Of a stretch of DNA of 64,000 nucleotides, positions 45,260 through 53,488 are shown one piece after another. Under the pieces are notes generated by a model that had not been told where the DNA came from, did no database searches, and saw nothing but the letters and a program-made list of their open reading frames with translations. Origin of the DNA: Roseiarcus sp963772555 (GTDB lineage Bacteria > Pseudomonadota > Alphaproteobacteria > Rhizobiales > Beijerinckiaceae). A program made the translations under genes and the position numbers. The stretch covers positions 124,001-188,000 of the forward strand of contig CAVYXQ010000008.1 of assembly GCA_963772555.1 (NCBI GenBank). The letters run 5' to 3'. Each line of letters starts with the position of its first letter. Position 1 is the first letter of the stretch.

Positions 45260-45752
45260 GATGAACTGGCCGCCGGCGCGGCCTGCGGAAGGGACGCTGA
45301 TCGACCGGCCTCGGCTCGAGGCGCGGGCGATTTCCGGATTGGGCTCGACGCTGGTCTCGGGCGATCTCGAGCGGGCGATCGGGACTCTGGCGCCGGGCGC
45401 GCCGATGCTCGGTCTCCATGCGCTCGCGCCCGACGGGCCCTATGCCTTGCGTATCGCCCGCGACCGGGCGCTCCTCACGACCCCGGCCCCGATCGGCGCG
45501 GCGGACGGATGGCGCGACGGCTGGTGCGCGACGACCGTCGACGGCGGCTGGGCCGCGGTCGACATTGTCGGGCCGGATGCGCCGCTGGCGCTGATGCAGG
45601 CGACGTCGGCCGAGCTTAGCGGCGGCTCGCTGTCGGCCGCGGTCCGCTTCGCCGGGCTGCGCTGCCTCTTGGCGCGGACGGACGCGGGTTTCCGGCTGCA
45701 TATCGAGGCGCCGTGGCTCGAGGCGCTGCTCATTTGGCTGGACGGGGCGTGA
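45252..45752 (+). CDS. soxG: sarcosine oxidase subunit gamma
   Basis: A 166-residue subunit, MREMNWPPARPAEGTLIDRPRLEARA to LEALLIWLDGA. VDIVGPDAPLALMQATSAELSG and the preceding WCATTVDGGWAAVDI match the gamma subunit, a structural GcvT-like half domain. ATG 45252 lies eight bases inside the soxA end. No glyA, folD or purU follows, although these often accompany sox genes. Confidence 0.9.
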   Translation: MREMNWPPARPAEGTLIDRPRLEARAISGLGSTLVSGDLERAIGTLAPGAPMLGLHALAPDGPYALRIARDRALLTTPAPIGAADGWRDGWCATTVDGGWAAVDIVGPDAPLALMQATSAELSGGSLSAAVRFAGLRCLLARTDAGFRLHIEAPWLEALLIWLDGA

Positions 45753-45903
45753 GCGGCCGCAGGACGCGAGGCTCGGATTGCTTCGGCCCTGCGGGCCTCG
45801 CAACGACGGTCGAGCGAGCGACGTCATTGCGGCGTCGACTTTGGCTTCGAAGACGGGCTAAGTGGCGCCCGACGCCGAAGCAAGAGCGCTGGGCAGGAGA
45901 ACC

Positions 45904-46719
45904 ATGAGTCCGCAGCATCCGGAAGAGCCCGTCGGCATCGATCTGCCGAAATCGCTCAAGGCGTCGCGCCGGGGCGCGATCGCGCATCTCAGGCTGGCGC
46001 GGTCGGAGAAGCGCAACGCGCTCGACGACGTGACCGTGCTGGGGCTCGAGTCCTTCTTCGTCCAGCTGCCGAAGGACGTCCGCGCCGTCGTCTTGACCGG
46101 CGAAGGGGCGCATTTCTCCGCCGGCCTCGACCTCTCGGAAGTCGCCGATCAGCGCGATCCGCTCGACGGGGTTCTTCATTCGCGCATGTGGCACCGGGCG
46201 TTCGAGGCGATCCAGTTCGGCCGCGTCCCGGTTATCGTCGCGATGCACGGCGCGGTGGTCGGCGGCGGGCTCGAGCTCGCCGCGGCGACCCATATCCGCA
46301 TCGCCGAACGCTCGACCTATTACGGTCTGCCGGAGGGGCAGCGGGGCATCTTCCTTGGCGGCGGCGGTTCGGTCCGGATCGCCCGCCTCGTTGGCGTGGC
46401 GCGCGTCCAGGACATGATGCTGACCGGACGGACGCTCAGCGCCGAAGAAGGCCACCAGGCGGGCGTCACGCAATATCTGGTCGAGGACGGCAAGGGGCTC
46501 GAGAAGGCGATGGAGCTCGCCGGCAAGGCGGCCGCGAACACGGCGACGACGAATTTCGCCGTGCTGCACGCGCTGCCCCGTATCTTCGAGAGCGATCCCA
46601 CGAGCGGCCTCCTGACCGAGTCGCTGATGGCGGCGATCGCCGAGCTCGGCCCCGAGGCCAAGGAGCGGCTGAAGGACTTTCTTGAAAAACGCGCGGCCAA
46701 GGTGGTGCGACAGGATTGA
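45904..46719 (+). CDS. crotonase/enoyl-CoA hydratase family protein
   Basis: A 271-residue crotonase. Oxyanion-hole sequences HFSAGLDLSEVAD and GAVVGGGLELAAATHIRIAE are present, and YGLPEGQRGIFLGGGGSVRIARLVG follows. Position near a feruloyl-CoA synthase suggests hydration or retro-aldol chemistry on hydroxycinnamoyl-CoA or another aryl acyl-CoA, but the catalytic residues do not decide. ATG 45904 has an AGGAG site. A toxin-antitoxin pair separates it from the synthase. Confidence 0.85.
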   Translation: MSPQHPEEPVGIDLPKSLKASRRGAIAHLRLARSEKRNALDDVTVLGLESFFVQLPKDVRAVVLTGEGAHFSAGLDLSEVADQRDPLDGVLHSRMWHRAFEAIQFGRVPVIVAMHGAVVGGGLELAAATHIRIAERSTYYGLPEGQRGIFLGGGGSVRIARLVGVARVQDMMLTGRTLSAEEGHQAGVTQYLVEDGKGLEKAMELAGKAAANTATTNFAVLHALPRIFESDPTSGLLTESLMAAIAELGPEAKERLKDFLEKRAAKVVRQD

Positions 46720-46815
46720 GCTGTTCAACAACATCCCGGAACAGGAACCTTTCCTTGTCATTGCCGGGAAGCGCGACTAGCTTATGACCAGTTTTCTAGT
46801 CACACGAGGACGATC

Positions 46816-47061
46816 ATGCTCACGGTCAATCTGGCGCATGCCAAGGCGCATTTGAGCGAGCTTTTGGACAAGGTGGAAGCCGGGGAAGAGGTTGTCATCA
46901 CCCGCCACGGCCGGGCCACGGCTCGGCTCCAGCCCGTGTTGCGCCCGAAACGTCCGCTGGCGGAGGCGCTGGACGAACTGGCTGCATTTCGCGCCAAACT
47001 GCCTCCCCAGAAGCGGTCGAGCGCGGAATTGCTGCGCGAGATGCGAGACGAAGGGCCGTAG
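46816..47061 (+). CDS. Phd/YefM-type antitoxin
   Basis: An 81-residue antitoxin: MLTVNLAHAKAHLSELLDKVEAGEEVVITRHGRATARLQPV is the Phd fold, followed by a charged toxin-wrapping tail. It neutralises the VapC-like toxin encoded 12 bases downstream and should autoregulate the pair. Confidence 0.88.
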   Translation: MLTVNLAHAKAHLSELLDKVEAGEEVVITRHGRATARLQPVLRPKRPLAEALDELAAFRAKLPPQKRSSAELLREMRDEGP

Positions 47062-47072
47062 GCGCGAATCGG

Positions 47073-47510
47073 GTGATCTACTTCGACACGAGTTTCCTCG
47101 CACCGCTCATTCTTCCGGAGTCGACCAGCGACAAGGTCACGGCGTTTGTTCGAGCGCTTTCGATCGAGGAGCAAGTAGCCAGCCATTGGACCACGCTCGA
47201 GTTTTCCTCGCTGGTCTCGCGGAAGGTTCGAATGGGCGATTTGGACGTAGAGAGCGCTGTGAGCGCCGACATTCGATTCGAAGCCATGATGGAAGAGTTC
47301 TTTGCCGTGTTCCTGCCGACCCGCGACGATTTCGATCTCGCAAAGCGATACCTGATGAAATTCGAGACCGGCTTGCGGGCGGCAGACGCGCTGCACTTGG
47401 CCGTCGCGAGCAATCATCACGCGACGGCCATCTACACCCTTGACAAAAGGCTGATCACGGCCGGGAAAATGCTTGGTCTGCCCGCCGCCATGGGGATTAC
47501 GGGGACGTGA
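47073..47510 (+). CDS. vapC: VapC-like PIN-domain toxin
   Basis: A 145-residue PIN ribonuclease. MIYFDTSFLAPLILPES provides the first Asp, WTTLEFSSLVSRK the Glu, and LRAADALHLAVASNHHATAIYTLDKRL the later acidic pair. The start is GTG 47073. The module is intact and interrupts an otherwise co-directional aromatic acyl-CoA cluster. Confidence 0.88.
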   Translation: MIYFDTSFLAPLILPESTSDKVTAFVRALSIEEQVASHWTTLEFSSLVSRKVRMGDLDVESAVSADIRFEAMMEEFFAVFLPTRDDFDLAKRYLMKFETGLRAADALHLAVASNHHATAIYTLDKRLITAGKMLGLPAAMGITGT

Positions 47511-47598
47511 TGTAGTTAGGGCGCCCCAGTAGACGCGGTGGCCGGACAGCGTCGGTTGCGCTTAGGCGAGCGCGGCTGCGATTGCCAGGGAGGACAGG

Positions 47599-49437
47599 TT
47601 GGCCAGGCTCAAACTGACTTTTGGTCCCCCCGACGTTACGGTCGAGCGCCGGCCCGACGGCGCGATGATCGTTCGCTCGCCCCATCCGCTCGGCCCCTAT
47701 CCCTCGGCGATCACCGACTGGCTGGATCATTGGGCTAAGGTCGCGCCCGACCGGGTCTTCCTCGGGGAGCTGCGCGGCGGCGCCTGGCGCACGGTCACTT
47801 ACGCGGCGGCGCGGGATACGGCGCGGCACGTCGCGCGAGGCCTGATCGACCGCGGTCTTGCGGTCGAGCGGCCGGTCGCCATCCTCTCGGGCAACAGCGT
47901 CGATCATGCGCTGGTCGGCCTCGGCGCGATGATCGCCGGCGTCCCCTATGCGCCCGTGTCGCCGCCCTATTCGCTGGTCGCCAAGGATTTCGCCAAGCTG
48001 AAGGCGATCCTCTCCATCCTGACGCCGGGGCTTGTGTTCGTCGCCGACGGCGCGCCCTTCGCCAGGGCGATCGAAGCGGCCGTGCCGGAGGATGTCGAAG
48101 TCATCGCGGGCGCGAACCCGCCGTCGTCGCGCCCCTCGACGACGCTTGAAGCGTTTCTCGCCAAGCCGGCCGGGCCCGAGGTCGATGCGGCGCAATCGAA
48201 AGTCGGCCCCGACACGATCGCCAAACTTCTCTTCACCTCCGGCTCGACCGGCGCGCCCAAAGGCGTCATCAACACCCACCGGATGATGGCCGCGAACCAG
48301 GCGATGCTGAAAGGCCTCAATCCGAGCTACGGCGCCGAGCCGCCGACGCTGATCGACTGGCTGCCGTGGAGCCACACCTTCGGCGGCAACAACAATTTCA
48401 ATCTCGTGCTGGCGAACGGCGGCTCGTACTACATCGACGACGGCAAGCCGCTGCCCGGCGCGATCGAGGAGACGGTGCGGAACCTGCGCGAGATTTCGCC
48501 GACCGTCTATTACAACGTGCCGAAAGGCTTCGAGATGCTGCTGCCTTACCTCGATAAGGATGAGCAGCTGCGCTCGAGCCTGTTCGCCCGCCTGCAGTCC
48601 TTCGTCTACGCCGGCGCGGCGCTGCCGCCGCATGTGCGCGAGGAACTGGAGCGGCTCGGGCGCGAGACGACCGGCGAAACGGTTCCAATCCTGACGTCAC
48701 TCGGCTCGACGGAGACCGGCCCCTCGGCGATCAGCGTGACGGAGCGCGCCTGCGAGCCGGGCGTCGTCGGCATTCCCAATCCGGGCGTCGAGGTCAAGCT
48801 CGTGCCGAACGGCGACAAGCTCGAAGCGCGGCTGAAAAGCCCGAGCATCACGCCGGGCTACTGGCGCCAGCCGGAACTGACCAAGGCGGCCTTCGACGAG
48901 GAGGGCTATTACAAGCTCGGCGATGCGCTGCGCTTCTTCGACGAGGGCGCTCCCGAACGCGGCTTCCTCTTCGACGGCCGGGTGGCGGAGGACTTCAAGC
49001 TCGCGACCGGCACCTGGGTCAGCGTCGGGCCCTTGCGGCTGAAGTTCGTCGCCCATTGCGCGCCCTATGTGACCGATGTGGTCGTCGCGGGACACGACCG
49101 CGACGACGCGGCGGCGCTCGTCGTGCCCAATCTCGCGGCCTGCCGGGACCTCGCCGGGATCGACGCGAGCGCCTCCGCCGCCGAGGTGCTCGCCTGCGAG
49201 CGCGTGCGCGAGAAATTCGCGCGTCTGCTCGCCGCGTTCAACAGGGCGGCGGCCGGCAGCTCGGGCCGCTTCGCCCGCATCCTGCTGATGGACGATCCGC
49301 CCTCGCTCGACACCAGCGAACTGACCGACAAAGGCTCGATCAACCAGCGCGCCGTGCTGGCGCATCGCGCCCAGATGGTTGAAGAGCTCTATGCCGAGAC
49401 GCATTCGCCGCGCATCATCTCGCCCTGCGCCGGCTGA
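47599..49437 (+). CDS. fcs: feruloyl-CoA synthase
   Basis: A 612-residue ANL-superfamily acyl-CoA ligase. The adenylate loop is KLLFTSGSTGAPKGVINTHRMM, followed by SLGSTETGPSAIS, YKLGDALRF and the hinge region FLFDGRVAEDFKLATGTWVSVG. The long N terminus and the NFNLVLANGGSYYIDDGKPLP segment are typical of feruloyl-CoA synthases. It activates ferulate or a related aromatic acid to the CoA thioester. TTG 47599 follows GGGAGGACAGG. The downstream amidohydrolase begins 15 bases later. Confidence 0.85.
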   Translation: MARLKLTFGPPDVTVERRPDGAMIVRSPHPLGPYPSAITDWLDHWAKVAPDRVFLGELRGGAWRTVTYAAARDTARHVARGLIDRGLAVERPVAILSGNSVDHALVGLGAMIAGVPYAPVSPPYSLVAKDFAKLKAILSILTPGLVFVADGAPFARAIEAAVPEDVEVIAGANPPSSRPSTTLEAFLAKPAGPEVDAAQSKVGPDTIAKLLFTSGSTGAPKGVINTHRMMAANQAMLKGLNPSYGAEPPTLIDWLPWSHTFGGNNNFNLVLANGGSYYIDDGKPLPGAIEETVRNLREISPTVYYNVPKGFEMLLPYLDKDEQLRSSLFARLQSFVYAGAALPPHVREELERLGRETTGETVPILTSLGSTETGPSAISVTERACEPGVVGIPNPGVEVKLVPNGDKLEARLKSPSITPGYWRQPELTKAAFDEEGYYKLGDALRFFDEGAPERGFLFDGRVAEDFKLATGTWVSVGPLRLKFVAHCAPYVTDVVVAGHDRDDAAALVVPNLAACRDLAGIDASASAAEVLACERVREKFARLLAAFNRAAAGSSGRFARILLMDDPPSLDTSELTDKGSINQRAVLAHRAQMVEELYAETHSPRIISPCAG

Positions 49438-49452
49438 CAGGATTGAACGCCC

Positions 49453-50325
49453 ATGAATGTCAAAGACCTGGTCGCGATCGACGTGCACACCCACGCCGAG
49501 GTCTCTTGCCGGCAGCCGGCCGACGCCTTCTGGCAGCCCTACGAGGACGCGGCGAACAAGTATTTCAAGGCCGGCAAGCGCCCGACCATCGCCGAGACGG
49601 TCGCCTACTATCGCGAGCGCAAGATCGGGCTCGTCATGTTCACCGTCGACAGCGAGTTCGAGATCGGCGCCCGGCGCATCCCGAACGAGGAGGTGGCGGA
49701 GGCCGCCGCCGCCAATTCGGACATGATGATGGCCTTCGCCTCGATCGATCCGCACAAGGGCAAGATGGGCGTCCGGGAAGCGCGCGCCCTCATCGAGGCC
49801 GGGATCATCAAGGGCTTCAAATTCCATCCGACCGTGCAGGGCTTCTTCCCCAACGACCGCATGGCCTACGAACTTTACGAGCTGATCGCCGAGCACAAGC
49901 TGCCGGCGATCTTCCACAGCGGCCATTCCGGCATCGGCACGGGCATGCCCGGCGGCGGCGGCATGCGGCTCAAATACTCGAACCCGATCCATGTCGACGA
50001 CGTGGCGGTCGACTTCCCCGACATGACGATCATCATCGCCCATCCCTCCTGGCCCTGGCAGGACGAGGCGCTCTCGGTCTGCCTGCACAAGCCCAACGTC
50101 TATATCGACCTGTCGGGCTGGAGCCCGAAATATTTTCCGCCGCAGCTCGTGCAGTACGCCAACGGCCAGCTCAAGACCAAGATGCTGTTCGGCTCGGACT
50201 TCCCGCTCATCCAGCCGGATCGGTGGATCAAGGACTTTCGCGAAGCGGGTTTCAAGCCCGAGGTGCACGAGCTCATTCTGAAGGAGAACGCGATCCGGGC
50301 GCTGAAGATCGGCGCGGCGGCTTAA
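49453..50325 (+). CDS. amidohydrolase family (amidohydrolase 2) metalloenzyme
   Basis: A 290-residue TIM-barrel hydrolase/decarboxylase. The metal motif DVHTHAE is at the N terminus, KGFKFHPTVQGFFPND and HSGHSG follow, IIIAHPSWPWQDE and the catalytic Asp in FGSDFPLIQPDRW complete the site. Members hydrolyse or decarboxylate aromatic-derived acids. It is co-transcribed with the feruloyl-CoA synthase, so a downstream aromatic step is likely. Confidence 0.85.
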   Translation: MNVKDLVAIDVHTHAEVSCRQPADAFWQPYEDAANKYFKAGKRPTIAETVAYYRERKIGLVMFTVDSEFEIGARRIPNEEVAEAAAANSDMMMAFASIDPHKGKMGVREARALIEAGIIKGFKFHPTVQGFFPNDRMAYELYELIAEHKLPAIFHSGHSGIGTGMPGGGGMRLKYSNPIHVDDVAVDFPDMTIIIAHPSWPWQDEALSVCLHKPNVYIDLSGWSPKYFPPQLVQYANGQLKTKMLFGSDFPLIQPDRWIKDFREAGFKPEVHELILKENAIRALKIGAAA

Positions 50326-50338
50326 TTCGCTCTCGCCG

Positions 50339-51154
50339 ATGCAGCCTTTCTCGTGGACGGAAGGGAGACGCGGAACCCTTGTCGCCGCCGGCAAACGCCT
50401 GGAAGCGGTCGCATACGGCCCGCCGCCGGGCTCGGCCCCGACAATCGTCATGCTGCATGAGGGCCTCGGCTGCGTTGCGCTCTGGCGGGACTTTCCGGCG
50501 AGGCTCGCCGAGGCGACCGGCTGGGGCGTCTTCGCCTATTCGCGGGCCGGCTATGGCGCGTCCGATCCGGTCGATCTGCCCAGGCCGCTCGACTACATGA
50601 CGCTCGAGGCCCGGTCGAGCCTCCCCGAGCTCCTCGACGCGCTTGCATTTGAGCACGGAATTTTGCTTGGCCACAGCGACGGCGCCTCTATTGCGACCAT
50701 CTACGCGGGCGAGCATCCCGACGACCGGCTTGAGGGCCTTGTCCTCATGGCGCCGCACCTCTTCGCCGAGGCGCAAGGTCTCGCTTCGATCGCCGAGGCG
50801 AAGCGCGCCTATGAGACCGGCGACCTGCGCGAGCGCCTGGCGAAATATCACGCGCATGTCGACAGCGCCTTCTTGGGCTGGAACGGCGCGTGGCTCGACC
50901 CCGGCTTCAAGGCCTGGAACATCGAGGAATTCGTCAATCGCTGGCGTGCGCCCGCGCTTCTCATTCAGGGCGCTGAGGACCAGTACGGCACGACGGCGCA
51001 GATACGCGCCATCGGACAGCGATCGCCGGCGCCGGTCCAAAGCCTGATACTCGACGGCTGCCGTCATTCGCCGCATCTTGAACAGCCACAGGCGACGCTC
51101 GACGCCATCGTCCGATTCTGCCAGCGCGGGTCTGGGGGGACGTTACGACCATGA
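50339..51154 (+). CDS. alpha/beta hydrolase
   Basis: A 271-residue hydrolase. MLHEGLGCVALW forms the oxyanion loop, GILLGHSDGASIATIYAG holds the nucleophilic Ser in GHSDG, and the terminal CRHSPHLEQP provides the His. It could be a thioesterase or ester hydrolase in the aromatic pathway. It starts 13 bases after the amidohydrolase and its stop overlaps the next ATG. Confidence 0.85.
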   Translation: MQPFSWTEGRRGTLVAAGKRLEAVAYGPPPGSAPTIVMLHEGLGCVALWRDFPARLAEATGWGVFAYSRAGYGASDPVDLPRPLDYMTLEARSSLPELLDALAFEHGILLGHSDGASIATIYAGEHPDDRLEGLVLMAPHLFAEAQGLASIAEAKRAYETGDLRERLAKYHAHVDSAFLGWNGAWLDPGFKAWNIEEFVNRWRAPALLIQGAEDQYGTTAQIRAIGQRSPAPVQSLILDGCRHSPHLEQPQATLDAIVRFCQRGSGGTLRP

Positions 51155-52191
51155 TCGCTGCTCGGATTCACGGTCACGGCGGCAACGAGGTTTTGCGCCT
51201 GGACGAGCTGCCGCCACCGGAACGCAAACCAGGCGAAGTCAGGATCCGCATGGTCGCGGGCGGACTCAACCGGGTAGATCTCTACATGCGCAACAGCGGC
51301 GCAGGCGTGACTCACCGGCTGCCGATCATCCTCGGTCTCGACGGCGCGGGCGTGGTCGAGGAGGCGGATGCCGGCTCGGCGTTTCGCGCGGGCGATCCGG
51401 TCGTTCTCTATCCGGTACAGTCTTGTGAGATTTGCGAGTTCTGCCGTAAGGGAGAGGGCGTGCTCTGCACGAAGGCGCAGATCTTCGGCGAGCAGGTCGA
51501 CGGAACGTTCGCCGGCTTCGTCTGCGCTGCGGAGCGGAGCGTCTTTCGCAAGCCCGAGGCGCTCGATTTCCTCCAGGGCGCCTCGCTCAGCGTCGCCTGG
51601 CTGACCGCTTGGCGGATGATCCAGACGAAAGCGCGCCTCAAGGCCGGCGAGACGGTTCTCATCTTCGGCATCGGCGGCTCGGTTTCGCTCGCGGCGGCGC
51701 AGATCGCCAGCGCCATGGGCGCACGGACGATCGTGACGTCGCGCGATGCCAGGAAGCTCGAGCGCGCCCGCAAATTCGGGGCCGCCGAGGTCATTCACGA
51801 CGATGACGGCAGTGTTGTCGACCGGGTCATGGAGATCACGCGCAAGCGCGGCGTGGATCTGGTGATCGAGAACGTCGGCAAGGCGGTCTGGCCGGCGGCG
51901 ATGCGCTCGCTTGTGCGCGGCGGCCGCATCGTCACCTGCGGCGCGACGACGGGCGACGATCCGTCGGCGGACCTGCGTCGCCTGTTTATCCGCCAGCTGC
52001 AAATCTTCGGCTCGACCCTCGGCAACCGCTCCGAATTCGCCGCGATGCTCGACTTCATTGCCGATAAGGGAATGAGCCCGCATATCGACAGCGTCTTTCC
52101 CGTGCGAGACATTCACGCCGCGCTCGACCGGCTGGATTCGGGACGTCAGCTCGGGAAGATCGGCCTCATGATCGAAAACGGTCCCTTGTAA
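51151..52191 (+). CDS. zinc-binding alcohol dehydrogenase/quinone reductase family protein
   Basis: A 346-residue MDR protein. GGLNRVDLYMRNSGAG, PVQSCEICEFCRKGEGVLC (structural zinc cysteines) and the NAD(P) motif ILIFGIGGSVSLAAAQIASAMGA are visible, the last seen as VLIFGIGGSVSLAAAQ. The catalytic zinc His is at most partly conserved. It is the last gene of the feruloyl operon and may oxidise an alcohol or reduce an enone intermediate. Confidence 0.85.
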   Translation: MIAARIHGHGGNEVLRLDELPPPERKPGEVRIRMVAGGLNRVDLYMRNSGAGVTHRLPIILGLDGAGVVEEADAGSAFRAGDPVVLYPVQSCEICEFCRKGEGVLCTKAQIFGEQVDGTFAGFVCAAERSVFRKPEALDFLQGASLSVAWLTAWRMIQTKARLKAGETVLIFGIGGSVSLAAAQIASAMGARTIVTSRDARKLERARKFGAAEVIHDDDGSVVDRVMEITRKRGVDLVIENVGKAVWPAAMRSLVRGGRIVTCGATTGDDPSADLRRLFIRQLQIFGSTLGNRSEFAAMLDFIADKGMSPHIDSVFPVRDIHAALDRLDSGRQLGKIGLMIENGPL

Positions 52192-52406
52192 AAATCAAGA
52201 ATTATGACGAAGCGACCTTTGGCTGAAACTCGCGGACTTTTGAGAGATCGAGACGGTGCGGCGCGGGGGCAAAGCCTGCGAGACCTAGCCACGACGATAC
52301 TATTCGAACGTCGCAGGGTGACCAGATGCCCAGCATCTCTATCCTCTAGGCCGCGAACGTGATTTGGTCGGGGATCGCCTGACTACAATCCTGCCGAGGC
52401 GTCGCG

Positions 52407-52853
52407 ATGGCCGGATTTTGGAATTTTATTCGTCGGAAAAGTAATCACGAGCTTGTGTTCTGGCTGGATCGGCTCGCGGCTTTCTTCGAACACCTGAGCG
52501 CCCTTACCACTGAGCCAGTACTCAAGCTCTATATACCGAACGCGATGGTTGTGTGTATCTACAAGGATGTTTCACGAGATATAGAAGTATGGGTAGGCGA
52601 GGTTAAAAATTATATCCCACGCTCCGAGTGGAGCAAGATTGTTTCTGAACTTGCAGGAACTGCAGACAGCTCCGGCTATGTCTTTCTGGACAAAAACGGA
52701 GAGCGAGTTTCTGTCACCCCTCTCGCCCGCGATAGCGTCCAATTCCGTTTTCACGCCATGAGTTTGGGCGGAGTGGTACGCGCGCGCAGATCCGATTTGG
52801 CCAAAAGCTTCACGAAATATCGAGAATACCTCGATGCTGAGGAGAAGAGTTGA
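52407..52853 (+). CDS. hypothetical protein, possibly acquired
   Basis: A 148-residue protein: MAGFWNFIRRKSNHELVFWLDRLAAFFEHLSALTTEPVL, then a mixed alpha/beta part (MVVCIYKDVSRDIEVWVGEVKNYIP; GYVFLDKNGERVSVTPLARDSVQFRF). No family is recognised. Its DNA and upstream flank are visibly less GC-rich than the neighbours, which hints at horizontal origin. Confidence 0.6.
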   Translation: MAGFWNFIRRKSNHELVFWLDRLAAFFEHLSALTTEPVLKLYIPNAMVVCIYKDVSRDIEVWVGEVKNYIPRSEWSKIVSELAGTADSSGYVFLDKNGERVSVTPLARDSVQFRFHAMSLGGVVRARRSDLAKSFTKYREYLDAEEKS

Positions 52854-52953
52854 TCGCGTAGATCGCGTATGTCGAATACGTCGACACGCCAAACTTTGCC
52901 TCCGGCTGCTCTCGGTCTCAGTCCCGGCAGCCGAAAGCGATGCTCGACGCCAT

Positions 52954-53451
52954 TCAGGCGGCGGGCGCCGGCTTGAACGTCAACGCCAGACCGTTCATAC
53001 AATAGCGAAGCCCGGTCGGCTTCGGCCCGTCGTCGAAGACGTGCCCGAGATGACCGTCGCAGCGGCGGCACGACACCGCAGTGCGGGTCATCCCGAACGA
53101 ATGGTCCTCTTTGGTGCTGACCGCGTTGTCCAGCGGCGCCCAGAAACTGGGCCAGCCGGTCCCGCTGTCGAATTTGGTCGCCGAGGAGAAGAGGTCGAGC
53201 CCGCATCCCGCGCAGGCGAAGGTCCCGCGCCGCTCCTCGTGCAGGAGGGGGCTGGTGAACGGCGGCTCGGTCCCGTCCTGGCGGAGGATGGCGTATTGCT
53301 GCGCCGTCAGGAGCTTGCGCCACTCGGCGTCGCTGCGGACGACATGATCCTCCGCGGCGGACCGGGCGACCGGAATTTGCAGGAGCTCTGCGCCCCCGAT
53401 CACAGCAAGGCCGCGAATTGCGGCGCTCAGAGCGGCTCGACGCGTCAACAT
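52954..53451 (-). CDS. msrB: peptide-methionine (R)-S-oxide reductase, exported
   Basis: A 165-residue MsrB with an N-terminal twin-arginine-like signal (MLTRRAALSAAIRGLAVIGG). CAGC and CRRC bind zinc, GTGWPSFWAPLDNAV and GHLGHVFDDGPKPTGLRYCMNG carry the substrate site and catalytic Cys. It repairs methionine-R-sulfoxide, here in the periplasm. ATG 53451 follows GGAGGCGAGG. It lies just downstream of msrA on the same strand. Confidence 0.93.
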   Translation of the reverse strand: MLTRRAALSAAIRGLAVIGGAELLQIPVARSAAEDHVVRSDAEWRKLLTAQQYAILRQDGTEPPFTSPLLHEERRGTFACAGCGLDLFSSATKFDSGTGWPSFWAPLDNAVSTKEDHSFGMTRTAVSCRRCDGHLGHVFDDGPKPTGLRYCMNGLALTFKPAPAA

Positions 53452-53488
53452 CCTCGCCTCCGGCGTTACGATTTCAGAACGACCCGCC

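Noticed and set aside
45774..45835. Possible repeat with GATTGCTTCGG and GTCATTGCGG words before the crotonase gene
   Set aside because: Looks like a common rhizobial intergenic motif, but I find no second copy in the window to define it.
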